From the NCBI GenBank assembly GCA_003056245.1, contig MVDH01000001.1, positions 1,736,716 through 1,800,715 on the forward strand: a stretch of DNA of 64,000 bases, read 5' to 3'. The translations under genes were made by a program, and so were the position numbers. Below, one piece after another: positions 8,494 through 17,280 of this stretch (position 1 is its first letter; each line of letters starts with the position of its first letter). Source of the stretch: Cellvibrio sp. 79. GTDB lineage: Bacteria > Pseudomonadota > Gammaproteobacteria > Pseudomonadales > Cellvibrionaceae. Below the pieces are notes generated by a model that was given only the letters and a program-made list of their open reading frames with translations, had not been told where the DNA came from and did no database searches.

Positions 8494-9849
8494 ATGGCAA
8501 TAATCCAGACAATAGTGTCTTTCCTGGTGGCACTTCTGATCCTCGTTTCAATCCACGAGTTCGGACACTTTTATGTTGCTCGCCGTTGCGGGGTAAAGGT
8601 CCATCGTTTTTCCATCGGATTTGGTAAGGTGCTATGGTCCCGGCGGGATCGCCAGGGGACGGAATATGCGATTGCTGTGTTGCCGTTGGGCGGCTACGTA
8701 AAGATGCTCGATGAGCGCGAAGGTCCGGTAGCGCCTGAAGAGCAGCATATGGCGTTCAATAATAAATCTGTATGGCAGCGCATCGCCATTGTTGCCGCTG
8801 GGCCCATTGCCAATTTCATCCTGGCGATTTTTTTATTTTGGGGTTTGTTGTTGCAAGGAGAACGAGGTCTTATACCGGTTATTGAATCGGTTGCACCCGG
8901 TTCCATTGCCGCTCAGGCGGGTTTGGAGAAAGGGCAGCAAATTGCGGCCATCGATGGTTTGCCAACGCCCACATGGCAAGCATTGAATCGGGTTTTGCTC
9001 AATCGTTTGGGGGAGACGGGTACTATCAGTTTTACAGTGTCCTATTCGGATAACTCCCATTTCCAATATGAATCCGAAGCCCAATTAACGGAGTGGTTGC
9101 GCGATGCTGCTGACCCGGATCCAGTGGCGGGTTTGGGGATAAATCTCCTGTTCCCGGTCATTCCGGCGGTAGTTGGGGAGGTTATACAAAATAGCCCATC
9201 CGAACGCGCAGGTTTTAAAACCGGCGATAAGCTCGTTAGTGTCGATAATAAAGTGATTGCCGATTGGAAGGCGTGGGTGGAATACGTACGTGAACGCCCG
9301 GGGGCATCATTGGTTGTCAAATTGGAGCGCGCCGGGCAGGCGATGACGCTCACATTAATTCCCGATACAGTGATCGAAAAAGAAAAAAGCCAGGGCCGGA
9401 TAGGCATGGGCCCGCAGGCCTATGAAATTCCCGATAGCGCTCTTCGTATTTATAACTATTCTTTCGGCGGCGCCTTCATTGCGGGGCTTCACAAAACCTG
9501 GGAAACCACCAGTTTTGTTCTTTTATCAGTCAAAAAATTGATTCTTGGCGAAATTTCCACGAAAAACTTGAGTGGACCGATAACCATTGCTAAGGTGGCG
9601 GGCTCTTCGGCCGAGAGCGGCTTGATGAGCTTTATTGGTTTTGTCGCTTTGCTGAGTGTGTTCCTGGCAGTGTTCAATCTGTTGCCCATTCCTGTGCTGG
9701 ATGGCGGTCACTTATTTTATTACTTCATTGAAGTAATTAAGGGGAAACCGGTGTCCGACAAGGTGCAGTTGCTGGGGTACCAGATTGGTCTCTTTTTGGT
9801 CATTAGCCTGAGCGTACTGGCGATCTATAACGACATAATGCGGCTTTAA
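8494..9849 (+). CDS. rseP: Site-2 intramembrane zinc protease RseP
   Basis: RseP cleaves the anti-sigma factor RseA within the inner membrane and clears remnant signal peptides. The product is 451 residues, as in relatives. The zinc-binding HEFGH is at residues 21-25 in TM1, and the C-terminal LDGGHLFYY motif completes the metal site. Two PDZ domains lie between (PVIESVAPGSIAAQAGLEKG and VGEVIQNSPSERAGFKTGD). It lies directly upstream of bamA, as in other gammaproteobacteria, which fits a joint role in envelope homeostasis. Confidence 0.97.
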   Translation: MAIIQTIVSFLVALLILVSIHEFGHFYVARRCGVKVHRFSIGFGKVLWSRRDRQGTEYAIAVLPLGGYVKMLDEREGPVAPEEQHMAFNNKSVWQRIAIVAAGPIANFILAIFLFWGLLLQGERGLIPVIESVAPGSIAAQAGLEKGQQIAAIDGLPTPTWQALNRVLLNRLGETGTISFTVSYSDNSHFQYESEAQLTEWLRDAADPDPVAGLGINLLFPVIPAVVGEVIQNSPSERAGFKTGDKLVSVDNKVIADWKAWVEYVRERPGASLVVKLERAGQAMTLTLIPDTVIEKEKSQGRIGMGPQAYEIPDSALRIYNYSFGGAFIAGLHKTWETTSFVLLSVKKLILGEISTKNLSGPITIAKVAGSSAESGLMSFIGFVALLSVFLAVFNLLPIPVLDGGHLFYYFIEVIKGKPVSDKVQLLGYQIGLFLVISLSVLAIYNDIMRL

Positions 9850-9895
9850 CAAATCCGGCTGCAACCAACATTCATTAATGATTAGAACAGATTCT

Positions 9896-12544
9896 ATGAA
9901 GCAAGTTTTGATGCGATTTTTTAGCGGTTTGCTGGTGCTTTTCCTCGCCATGGCGGTGCAAGCACAAACGTTTCGGGTAAGTGACATTCGTGTTGAAGGC
10001 TTGCAGCGGGTTTCTGCCGGTACTGTGTTCAGTGCCTTGCCTATTCGTGTCGGTGATGTGTTGACTCAGGCTGATATCCAGAATGCCACCCGTGAACTTT
10101 TCAAAGTTGGTTATTTTTCTGATGTGGCTATCCAGCGCGATGGCGATGTTCTGGTATTGGTTATTAAAGAACGTCCTGCGATTAACAAAATTGAGCTAAA
10201 AGGCAATAAGGCCATCAAAACTGAAAACCTGATGGACAGCCTGAAAGATAATAATTTGTCGGAAGGCCAAATATTCCAGCGTGCAACCCTCGAAGGTATT
10301 ACTCAGGCGTTACAGCGCGAATATGTTAACCAGGGCCGCTATGGCGCCAGCGTTAATATTGAAATTGAAGATATGCCGCGCAACCAGGTGAAAGTTCTGG
10401 TGAAAATTGATGAAGGTAGCCCTTCGCGCATTAAAGTAATCAACATTATTGGCAATACAAAATACACCGAAGAAGAATTGGTCGATTTGTTCGAGTTGAA
10501 AACTACCGGTATGTGGTCATGGATCACTGGTAACGACAAATACAACAAAGAAAAAATGAAGGGCGATCTTGAGCGTCTTGAATCATGGTATATGGACCGC
10601 GGGTACCTGAATTTTAAAATTGATTCATCACAGATTTCCTTAAGTCCGGATAAATCCAAAATCTTCGTAACGGTAAATATTACTGAAGGCGATATTTATA
10701 AAATCAGCGATGTCGAGCTTGCTGGTGACCCTGCGATTGATGAAGAAATTATTCGCCGTATGATCCTGATGGAGAAAGGGCAAATTTTCTCCCAGATTTT
10801 AATGACTACCTCAGAAGAATATGTAACCAAACGTTTGGGTAATGAAGGTTATACCTTTGCGAAAGTAGAAGGCATGCCGGAGCGCAATGAAGCCGATAAA
10901 ACTGTAAAGATCACATTCTTTATTGAGCCGGGTAAGCGAGCTTATGTGAATCGAGTGAACTTCCGTGGCAATACCAAAACAATTGACGAAGTATTGCGCC
11001 GTGAAATGCGTCAAATGGAAGGCGGTTCAGCTAACTCTGCCCAAATAGAAAATTCCAAAGTTCGCCTGGAGCGCCTTGGTTTCTTTAAAGAAGTAAAAGT
11101 AGAGAATAAAGAGGTTCCCGGTACCTCGGACCAAATTGATGTTGAATATACTGTAGAGGAACAACCTTCAGGTAGCATGGGCTTGCAAGTTGGTTACGCG
11201 CGGTACTCAGGTTTATTGTTTTCGGCGAGTATTCAGCAAAACAACTGGTTTGGTACCGGTAAACAAGTAGGCTTCAGCTTTAGTCATAACCGTTATCAAA
11301 CTGCCTACAACTTTAATTACAACGATCCCTATTTCACACCTGATGGTGTAAGCCGTGGTGTTAATTTGTATTACACCAAAAGCGATTACGGTTCATACAA
11401 CGTTACTCCATATAGCACCAACGTATATGGCGGCAAGCTGAATTTTGGTTATCCGATTTCTGATATTGAACGTATTGGATTTGATATAGGTTTACGTAGC
11501 CTGGAAGTTACGCCAACATCGTTCTCATCACAGGAAATTATTCGCTCCCCACTCTGGGATCCTGATGTGGGTTATATCACCCAGGCAGAACACTATGAGT
11601 TAATCTTGCGTCAAGCAAATGGTTATGACTACCCGGCTGGGCTCTATGAACCCAGGAAGATTACTGATGATCTGGATTCCATCCGCGGACCAAAAGGGTT
11701 CCTTGATATTTATGGTGATACGTTCAATGATGTACAGGCCAGCGTGTATTGGTTGAGATCAACCTTGAACCGCGGGATTCTGGCTAATCGCGGTGCCCAG
11801 CAACAGTTCTCATTTGAAATTTCGTTGCCCGGTGGTGATCTGGAATATTACAAACTTAACTACAATGGCCAATTATTTATACCTTTGACCCGCGCCTTGA
11901 CGTTAAGACTGCATACTCGCCTGGGTTATGCGGATGCATACGGTGATCTGGACGAACTGCCATTCTTTGAAAATTTCTACGCAGGGGGATTTGGATCTGT
12001 ACGCGGATTTGAGCGTAATACCCTGGGGCCACGTAGTACTTATATTCGTACGCAAATTTCCAATGACACTATCTGGGATGATTTAAATGGCGATGGCATT
12101 AGCCAGAGCAATGAAGTAGGCAGAGAAGCATATATTTTATGTCAAGACCCTGATGCTCCCGGTGGTGCTGGCTGTACGCCTGGTGAGTTGATGACAAATA
12201 CAAATCCCAATAATTACGTTGGTCGTAATCGCGGAGCGTTTGGTGGTAACGTTTTAATTCAAGGTGGTGCAGAAGTATTATTCCCGCTGCCTTTCATTAA
12301 GGATCAGCGCTCTATTCAAACCACGTTATTCCTTGATGCGGGTAATGTGTTTGATACTGACTGCGGTAAAACCCAGGTGAATTGTTACGATGTGGATATT
12401 GATCACATGAACGCCTCTGTGGGTTTAGGTTTAACCTGGATATCAGGTTTCGGTCCTATGACTTTTAGTATTGCCGAACCTATTAGGGAAAATGAAGCTG
12501 ATCGTACTGAAGTGTTCCAGTTCTCCTTGGGGCAAACTTTCTAA
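9896..12544 (+). CDS. bamA: Outer membrane assembly factor BamA
   Basis: BamA is the Omp85 core of the machine that inserts beta-barrel proteins into the outer membrane. From ATG 9896 it has 882 residues; an alternative ATG at 9878 adds six, and neither has an obvious ribosome site. A signal peptide ends near residue 23 (AVQAQ). Five POTRA repeats span about 24-430 and the barrel takes the rest. It has the conserved loop-6 motif SVRGFERNTLGPRS and a C-terminal Phe (FSLGQTF). It is somewhat longer than the roughly 800 residues of the E. coli protein. One source of extra length is an insert after the VRGF motif holding an EF-hand-like DLNGDGISQSNE loop and two cysteines. Confidence 0.97.
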   Translation: MKQVLMRFFSGLLVLFLAMAVQAQTFRVSDIRVEGLQRVSAGTVFSALPIRVGDVLTQADIQNATRELFKVGYFSDVAIQRDGDVLVLVIKERPAINKIELKGNKAIKTENLMDSLKDNNLSEGQIFQRATLEGITQALQREYVNQGRYGASVNIEIEDMPRNQVKVLVKIDEGSPSRIKVINIIGNTKYTEEELVDLFELKTTGMWSWITGNDKYNKEKMKGDLERLESWYMDRGYLNFKIDSSQISLSPDKSKIFVTVNITEGDIYKISDVELAGDPAIDEEIIRRMILMEKGQIFSQILMTTSEEYVTKRLGNEGYTFAKVEGMPERNEADKTVKITFFIEPGKRAYVNRVNFRGNTKTIDEVLRREMRQMEGGSANSAQIENSKVRLERLGFFKEVKVENKEVPGTSDQIDVEYTVEEQPSGSMGLQVGYARYSGLLFSASIQQNNWFGTGKQVGFSFSHNRYQTAYNFNYNDPYFTPDGVSRGVNLYYTKSDYGSYNVTPYSTNVYGGKLNFGYPISDIERIGFDIGLRSLEVTPTSFSSQEIIRSPLWDPDVGYITQAEHYELILRQANGYDYPAGLYEPRKITDDLDSIRGPKGFLDIYGDTFNDVQASVYWLRSTLNRGILANRGAQQQFSFEISLPGGDLEYYKLNYNGQLFIPLTRALTLRLHTRLGYADAYGDLDELPFFENFYAGGFGSVRGFERNTLGPRSTYIRTQISNDTIWDDLNGDGISQSNEVGREAYILCQDPDAPGGAGCTPGELMTNTNPNNYVGRNRGAFGGNVLIQGGAEVLFPLPFIKDQRSIQTTLFLDAGNVFDTDCGKTQVNCYDVDIDHMNASVGLGLTWISGFGPMTFSIAEPIRENEADRTEVFQFSLGQTF

Positions 12545-12589
12545 CAATAAATGTTTTATCTGATTATTTTTATTTAAGAGGAAAAGATT

Positions 12590-13102
12590 GTGACTGTTAC
12601 ACAAAAACTATTCGCGGTGATGGCGTTATCACTGGTATCCGCTGTGTCTTGGGCACAGGGTAAAGTGGTTGTGCTGGATCCAACGGCTGCTGTAATGGGT
12701 ACTGCTGCTGCCAAAGCAAAATTTGATAAGCTGCAAAAAAGCGCTGAGTTTGCTGCTGCCAAAGCAAAATTGGATGGTCTGACGGCGGATATCAAAGCCC
12801 TGCAAGCTGAATATCAAAAAAATAAATCAGTGTGGAGTGCAGAACAAATCGCTGAAAAAGAAAAGAAACTGCAAAGTCTTGGACAAGATTACCAATTCCA
12901 GGGCAAAAAATTGCAATCTGAACAGCAAGCGTTGATGCAACAAGTTATGCAAGAGCTTGGTCCAAAACTGGAAGCTGCTGTGAAGCAATTGGTTGAATCC
13001 GAAAATATTTCCATGATCGTTGATGCTAAATCGGTGATGATGGCGAAGCCGGAAAACGATTTAACTCCAAAAGTGACCGAACTGCTTAACAAAGCTAAAT
13101 AA
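12590..13102 (+). CDS. skp: Periplasmic chaperone Skp (OmpH family)
   Basis: Skp is a jellyfish-shaped trimeric periplasmic chaperone that holds unfolded outer membrane proteins on the way to BamA. The product is 170 residues with a signal peptide ending near SAVSWAQG. The start is GTG 12590, chosen because AAGAGGAAAAG lies just upstream. The rest is rich in Ala, Lys, Gln and Glu and predicted helical, as for the tentacles. A 21-bp direct repeat (12703-12723 and 12751-12771) creates two AAAKAK segments 16 residues apart. It sits between bamA and lpxD as usual. Confidence 0.93.
   Translation: MTVTQKLFAVMALSLVSAVSWAQGKVVVLDPTAAVMGTAAAKAKFDKLQKSAEFAAAKAKLDGLTADIKALQAEYQKNKSVWSAEQIAEKEKKLQSLGQDYQFQGKKLQSEQQALMQQVMQELGPKLEAAVKQLVESENISMIVDAKSVMMAKPENDLTPKVTELLNKAK
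12703..12771 (+). repeat. 21-bp direct repeat inside skp, period 48 bp
   Basis: TGCTGCTGCCAAAGCAAAATT occurs at 12703-12723 and identically at 12751-12771. The period of 48 bp is exactly 16 codons, so the repeat keeps frame and duplicates an AAAKAK(F/L)D helical segment. Confidence 0.9.
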
Positions 13103-13115
13103 GTTCAGGTTTATT

Positions 13116-14144
13116 GTGACGCGCACTTATTTATTAGCTGAACTTGCAGCCTTGTTGGACGCCGAGTTGATCGGCAATCCACAACAGGAAATAAGTGCGT
13201 TGGCTACATTGCAAGCTGCAACAGCCAACGATTTAACTTTTATTGCAAACCCTGCCTACAAAAAGTATCTGCGTGCTACATCAGCTGGTGCTGTTCTCAT
13301 TCATCCGGATTTAATTGAAGAATTTGCTGGTAATAAATTAGTTGTTAAAAAACCTTACGTTGCATATGCAAGGGCAACGAAGTTTTTTGATTCGTCTCGA
13401 ACTCCATTTTCCGGGATTCATCCTACAGCGGTGATTGGTGCTAACTGTGTATTGGGAAATGATATCTCCATAGGTGCAAATGCAGTTTTGGGGGATGGAG
13501 TAACATTGGGAGACGAGGTTGTTGTTGGGCCTGGTTGTTACATCGGTGATGATAGTGCTATCGGAAACAACACAAAACTTGCGGCTAAGGTAAGTATTTA
13601 TCACGGTGTCAGTATTGGCTCCAATTGCCGGATACATAGTTGTGCTGTCATTGGTGCCGATGGGTTTGGTTTTGCTCCTGATGCGGGTGAGTGGATAAAA
13701 ATTCATCAGCTCGGTGGAGTTGTTATTGGCAACAATGTTGAAATAGGGGCGTGTACTTGTATTGATCGTGGCGCGTTAGATAATACCTATATTGCTGATG
13801 GTGTTATCATCGATAATCAGGTGCAAATTGCCCATAATGTCAGTATCGGAAAAGGTACTGCAATTGCCGCACAAACAGGAATTGCTGGCACTACTTCTAT
13901 TGGCGAATATTGTACGATTGCCGGCGCAGTTGGGATTGTCGGGCATCTGACAATTACCGATAAGGTACATATTACGGCCATGAGTCTGGTAACAGGTTCA
14001 ATTACTGAATCGGGCTCTTATTCTTCTGGAACTGCGCTTGGGCCAACCAAAGAATGGCGTAAGAATGCGGCGCGTTTTCGCCAGCTCGATAAATTGGCAA
14101 CGCGTTTAATCAAACTCGACCGCAATAGCAGCGGTGGAGAATAA
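13116..14144 (+). CDS. lpxD: UDP-3-O-(3-hydroxyacyl)glucosamine N-acyltransferase
   Basis: LpxD adds the second 3-hydroxyacyl chain, from acyl-ACP, to UDP-3-O-acyl-glucosamine in lipid A synthesis. The 342-residue product starts at GTG 13116, 13 bases after the skp stop. The N-terminal uridine-binding domain includes NDLTFIANPAYKKYL. The left-handed beta helix of hexapeptide repeats follows (GIHPTAVIGANCVLG, VSIGSNCRIHSCAVIGADGFGF). The catalytic His is in QIAHNVSIGKGTAIAAQTG. The C-terminal helix (NAARFRQLDKLATRLIKLD) is complete. Confidence 0.97.
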   Translation: MTRTYLLAELAALLDAELIGNPQQEISALATLQAATANDLTFIANPAYKKYLRATSAGAVLIHPDLIEEFAGNKLVVKKPYVAYARATKFFDSSRTPFSGIHPTAVIGANCVLGNDISIGANAVLGDGVTLGDEVVVGPGCYIGDDSAIGNNTKLAAKVSIYHGVSIGSNCRIHSCAVIGADGFGFAPDAGEWIKIHQLGGVVIGNNVEIGACTCIDRGALDNTYIADGVIIDNQVQIAHNVSIGKGTAIAAQTGIAGTTSIGEYCTIAGAVGIVGHLTITDKVHITAMSLVTGSITESGSYSSGTALGPTKEWRKNAARFRQLDKLATRLIKLDRNSSGGE

Positions 14145-14171
14145 TTTTATTTTTGCTTGGGGTCATCGACC

Positions 14172-14609
14172 ATGATGGATGTTAATGAAATTCGCGAATA
14201 CCTTCCTCACCGTTATCCATTTTTGCTGGTGGATCGCGTAGTAGAGTTGGTTGAAGGCGAATCTATTGTCGCTTACAAAAATATCACCATCAATGAGGCG
14301 GTATTCAACGGTCATTTTCCTCAATTCCCCGTATTTCCCGGCGTAATGATTATTGAGGCCATGGCGCAAGCGTCAGGTATTCTCGGTTTTAAAACTATGA
14401 ATAAAAAACCACAAGATGGTTCAATTTATTTGTTTGCCGGTGCTGATGATGTTCGTTTCAAACGCCAGGTTGTCCCTGGTGATCGCTTGCAATTAGAGTC
14501 GCGTGTTGTATCTGAAAAACGCGGCATCTGGAAATTCGAATGTAAAGCCAGTGTTGATGGAGTTCTTGCTGCATCTGCAACCATTCTTTGCGCAGATCGC
14601 AGCATCTGA
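14172..14609 (+). CDS. fabZ: 3-hydroxyacyl-[acyl-carrier-protein] dehydratase FabZ
   Basis: FabZ dehydrates 3-hydroxyacyl-ACP to trans-2-enoyl-ACP in fatty acid elongation and competes with LpxA/LpxD for hydroxyacyl-ACP. I choose ATG 14172 ([16 protein letters not shown] follows), giving 145 residues. A TTG at 14157 is less likely; ATG 14175 is one codon further. The hot-dog fold motifs are clear: [27 protein letters not shown] with the catalytic His, and EAMAQASG with the catalytic Glu. It sits between lpxD and lpxA, as in other gammaproteobacteria. Confidence 0.97.
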   Translation: MMDVNEIREYLPHRYPFLLVDRVVELVEGESIVAYKNITINEAVFNGHFPQFPVFPGVMIIEAMAQASGILGFKTMNKKPQDGSIYLFAGADDVRFKRQVVPGDRLQLESRVVSEKRGIWKFECKASVDGVLAASATILCADRSI

Positions 14610-14636
14610 GGTGAAATTTTCATCCTTACTTTAGCA

Positions 14637-14657
14637 ATGAGTGAGAAATTATTTTGA
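14637..14657 (+). other. Six-codon open frame overlapping the lpxA TTG start
   Basis: ATG at 14637 opens MSEKLF and stops at TGA 14655-14657, which overlaps the lpxA TTG codon at 14654-14656. Terminating ribosomes could re-initiate on the weak TTG. The overlap is seen; the coupling role is inferred. Confidence 0.35.
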
Positions 14658-15424
14658 TTCATCCATCTGCAATTATTCATCCGGATGCAAGGCTTGCTGC
14701 TGATGTAGAAGTAGGGCCGTGGACTGTGATCGGCCCTGATGTGGAAATTGGTGAGGGCAGTGTGATTGCATCACATGTCGTCATTAAAGGGCCGACCTGG
14801 ATTGGTAAGCATAACCGTATTTACCAATTCTCCTCCATTGGGGAAGATACTCCGGATTTGAAATATAAAGGTGAGCCTACACGTCTTGTAATTGGCGATC
14901 ACAATACCATTCGCGAGGGCGTCACTATTCATCGCGGTACAGTGCAAGATCGTAATGAAACGACTATTGGCAGCCACAACCTGTTAATGGCATATGTTCA
15001 TGTCGGGCACGACAGCGTAATCGGAAATCACTGCATTCTGGTAAACAATACCGCATTGGCTGGTCATGTTCATATTGGTGATTGGGCAATTCTTAGCGGT
15101 TTTACGTTAGTCCACCAATTTTGCAAAATCGGTGCACATAGTTTTTCTGGAATGGGCACTGCAATCGGTAAAGATGTTCCTGCTTATGTCATGGTTAACG
15201 GCAGTCCTGCGGAAGCAAAAAATATCAATGTGGAAGGTTTACGTCGTCGCGGATTTTCCAAAGACGATATTGCTGTTTTAACCAGGGCGTATAAAACTAT
15301 TTATCGTCGCGGGCTAACTCTTGATGAGGCACTCGCAGAACTGAATACTCAAGTTGCTGAGTGTGCACCACTGCAATTGTTAATCGATTCCCTAAAATCA
15401 TCTGAGCGCGGCATTGTTCGCTAG
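14654..15424 (+). CDS. lpxA: UDP-N-acetylglucosamine O-acyltransferase
   Basis: LpxA transfers a 3-hydroxyacyl chain from ACP to UDP-GlcNAc, the first step of lipid A synthesis. The product is 256 residues, matching the family. The only start that gives the conserved N-terminus (IHPSAIIHPDARLAADVEVG) is TTG 14654; the upstream ATG at 14637 is in another frame and stops at once. Hexapeptide repeats fill the first two thirds (GPWTVIGPDVEIGEGSVIASH). The active-site His region LMAYVHVGHDSVIGNHCILVN is intact. The C-terminal helical domain includes GLRRRGFSKDDIAVLTRAYK. Confidence 0.96.
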   Translation: MIHPSAIIHPDARLAADVEVGPWTVIGPDVEIGEGSVIASHVVIKGPTWIGKHNRIYQFSSIGEDTPDLKYKGEPTRLVIGDHNTIREGVTIHRGTVQDRNETTIGSHNLLMAYVHVGHDSVIGNHCILVNNTALAGHVHIGDWAILSGFTLVHQFCKIGAHSFSGMGTAIGKDVPAYVMVNGSPAEAKNINVEGLRRRGFSKDDIAVLTRAYKTIYRRGLTLDEALAELNTQVAECAPLQLLIDSLKSSERGIVR

Positions 15425-15476
15425 AACAACAGCCCGCGTGCTGCGTAGATTTATTGTATAAAAATCCGGAGGGCTT

Positions 15477-16625
15477 GTGTCTGATCACATACACATAGGT
15501 ATTGTTGTCGGAGAAGCCTCCGGAGATATTCTCGGCGCAGCATTGATGCATGAATTGCGCAAACATTTCCCCAATGCAGAGTTTTCCGGAATCGGCGGCC
15601 CACGTATGTTGGCCGAAGGTTTTCATTCCTATTTTCCGCAAGACCGTTTAGCGGTTATGGGACTTATAGAGCCGTTAAAACGATTACCGGAATTATTGCG
15701 TATCCGTAAATTTTTACGTGAGCATTTTATTGCCAATCCCCCGGCCGTCTTTATCGGAATTGATTCGCCCGATTTTACCATTCCGCTTGAAGCATCACTG
15801 AAAGAAAACGGTGTTAAAACAGTTCACTATGTCAGCCCTTCTGTGTGGGCATGGCGACAAAAAAGAATTTTTAAAATTGCGCGCTCAGTAGATTTAATGC
15901 TGACTCTTTTGCCGTTTGAAGCAAAGTTTTATCAGGAACATAATGTTCCTGTTGAATTTGTTGGTCACCATCTCGCGGATGAAATTCCGCTGCAGGTCGA
16001 CAAAGTTGCCGCGCGTAGAATGCTGGGTTTGCCAGAAGAGGGCAGGATTGTTGCGCTACTGCCCGGCAGCCGCTCCTCTGAAGTTGAACGTATGGGCGAT
16101 TTATTTATGCGCACAGCAGTTTATTGTCTGGAGCAGGATCCGAGTTTGCATTTCGTTATCCCTGCGGCAAATTCTGATCGCTATCGCCAATTGCATATTG
16201 AACTTAACGATTATGTCGACTTTCCTATTGAGCTGGTACATGGCCACTCACACGAAGCCATGGCAGCAGCTGACGTAGTGTTACTCGCATCAGGTACCGT
16301 TACACTCGAAGCGCTTTTGCTTAAAAAGCCGATGGTAGTCGCTTATAAATTAGCGCCTTTGTCGCATTTGATTTTATCCTGGTTGGTAAAAACACCCTGG
16401 ATATCCCTACCCAATTTGCTCGCGCAAAAAATGCTGGTTCCTGAATTGATACAGGACAAGGCAACTCCAGAAACGCTGAGCAGTGCAGTGATGAATTATT
16501 TTGAAAATCCCGATCACGCACAGCAATTAAGCGAAACATTTGCCGCTATGCATGAGGAGCTGAAACGCGATGCCAGCGCGCGCGCTGCTGATGCCATCGT
16601 AAAGTTGATCGGCAAAAAAACCTGA
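15477..16625 (+). CDS. lpxB: Lipid-A-disaccharide synthase
   Basis: LpxB is a peripheral membrane glycosyltransferase (GT19) that condenses UDP-diacylglucosamine with lipid X to make the lipid A disaccharide. The 382-residue product starts at GTG 15477 after a good CCGGAGGG ribosome site. Visible motifs are VVGEASGDILGAALM, FSGIGGPRM, GIDSPDFTIPLE, YVSPSVWAWRQKR, ALLPGSRSSEVERM and LASGTVTLEALLLKKPMVVAYK. It is eight bases from rnhB and part of the lpxD-fabZ-lpxA-lpxB block. Confidence 0.97.
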   Translation: MSDHIHIGIVVGEASGDILGAALMHELRKHFPNAEFSGIGGPRMLAEGFHSYFPQDRLAVMGLIEPLKRLPELLRIRKFLREHFIANPPAVFIGIDSPDFTIPLEASLKENGVKTVHYVSPSVWAWRQKRIFKIARSVDLMLTLLPFEAKFYQEHNVPVEFVGHHLADEIPLQVDKVAARRMLGLPEEGRIVALLPGSRSSEVERMGDLFMRTAVYCLEQDPSLHFVIPAANSDRYRQLHIELNDYVDFPIELVHGHSHEAMAAADVVLLASGTVTLEALLLKKPMVVAYKLAPLSHLILSWLVKTPWISLPNLLAQKMLVPELIQDKATPETLSSAVMNYFENPDHAQQLSETFAAMHEELKRDASARAADAIVKLIGKKT

Positions 16626-16633
16626 GGTGATTG

Positions 16634-17248
16634 ATGACTATTCTGGAACCATTTGTTACCAGCTATCGCGGCATTTTATTGGCCGGTTGTGATGAAGTGG
16701 GCCGTGGTCCGCTCGCTGGTGATGTTGTTGCTGCTGCCGTGATTCTTGATTTTGATAATCCTATTTCCGGTTTGGATGATTCGAAAAAACTGACAGAAAA
16801 AAAGCGTGAACTATTGTTTGATGAAATTCAACTCAAGGCGAAAAGCTGGTGTATTGCGCGCGCATCCGTAGCGGAAATCGATAAGATTAATATTTTGCAA
16901 GCCAGCTTATTGGCGATGACTCGCGCAGTGCAAGGGTTACATATTCAGCCTGAACATGTCTTGGTGGATGGTAATAAATTACCAAAATGGAAATACCAGG
17001 CGGAAGCTGTGGTGAAAGGTGATAGCCGTGTTGCTGCGATTAGTGCTGCTTCCATTTTGGCGAAAGTGACTCGCGACCGTGAAATGGTTTTACTGGATAA
17101 AGAATATCCCGGTTATGGATTTGCGGATCATAAGGGTTATCCCACCAAAGTACACATGGATGCTTTGGAAAAACTGGGAATTACGCCTATACATCGCACG
17201 TCTTATGCGCCAGTAAGAGCCAAAATAGAACAGATGCAACTCTTCTAA
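16634..17248 (+). CDS. rnhB: Ribonuclease HII
   Basis: RNase HII removes ribonucleotides and RNA from RNA-DNA hybrids by cutting 5' of the ribonucleotide. The product is 204 residues from ATG 16634, preceded by TGAGGTGA. The catalytic motif [18 protein letters not shown] carries the DEVGRG signature. Further conserved parts are [43 protein letters not shown] and [15 protein letters not shown]. It starts eight bases after lpxB and is followed by dnaE after 32 bases. Confidence 0.97.
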   Translation: MTILEPFVTSYRGILLAGCDEVGRGPLAGDVVAAAVILDFDNPISGLDDSKKLTEKKRELLFDEIQLKAKSWCIARASVAEIDKINILQASLLAMTRAVQGLHIQPEHVLVDGNKLPKWKYQAEAVVKGDSRVAAISAASILAKVTRDREMVLLDKEYPGYGFADHKGYPTKVHMDALEKLGITPIHRTSYAPVRAKIEQMQLF

Positions 17249-17280
17249 TTTTTTGTCAATTTTGCTTCAAGAAAATCATT

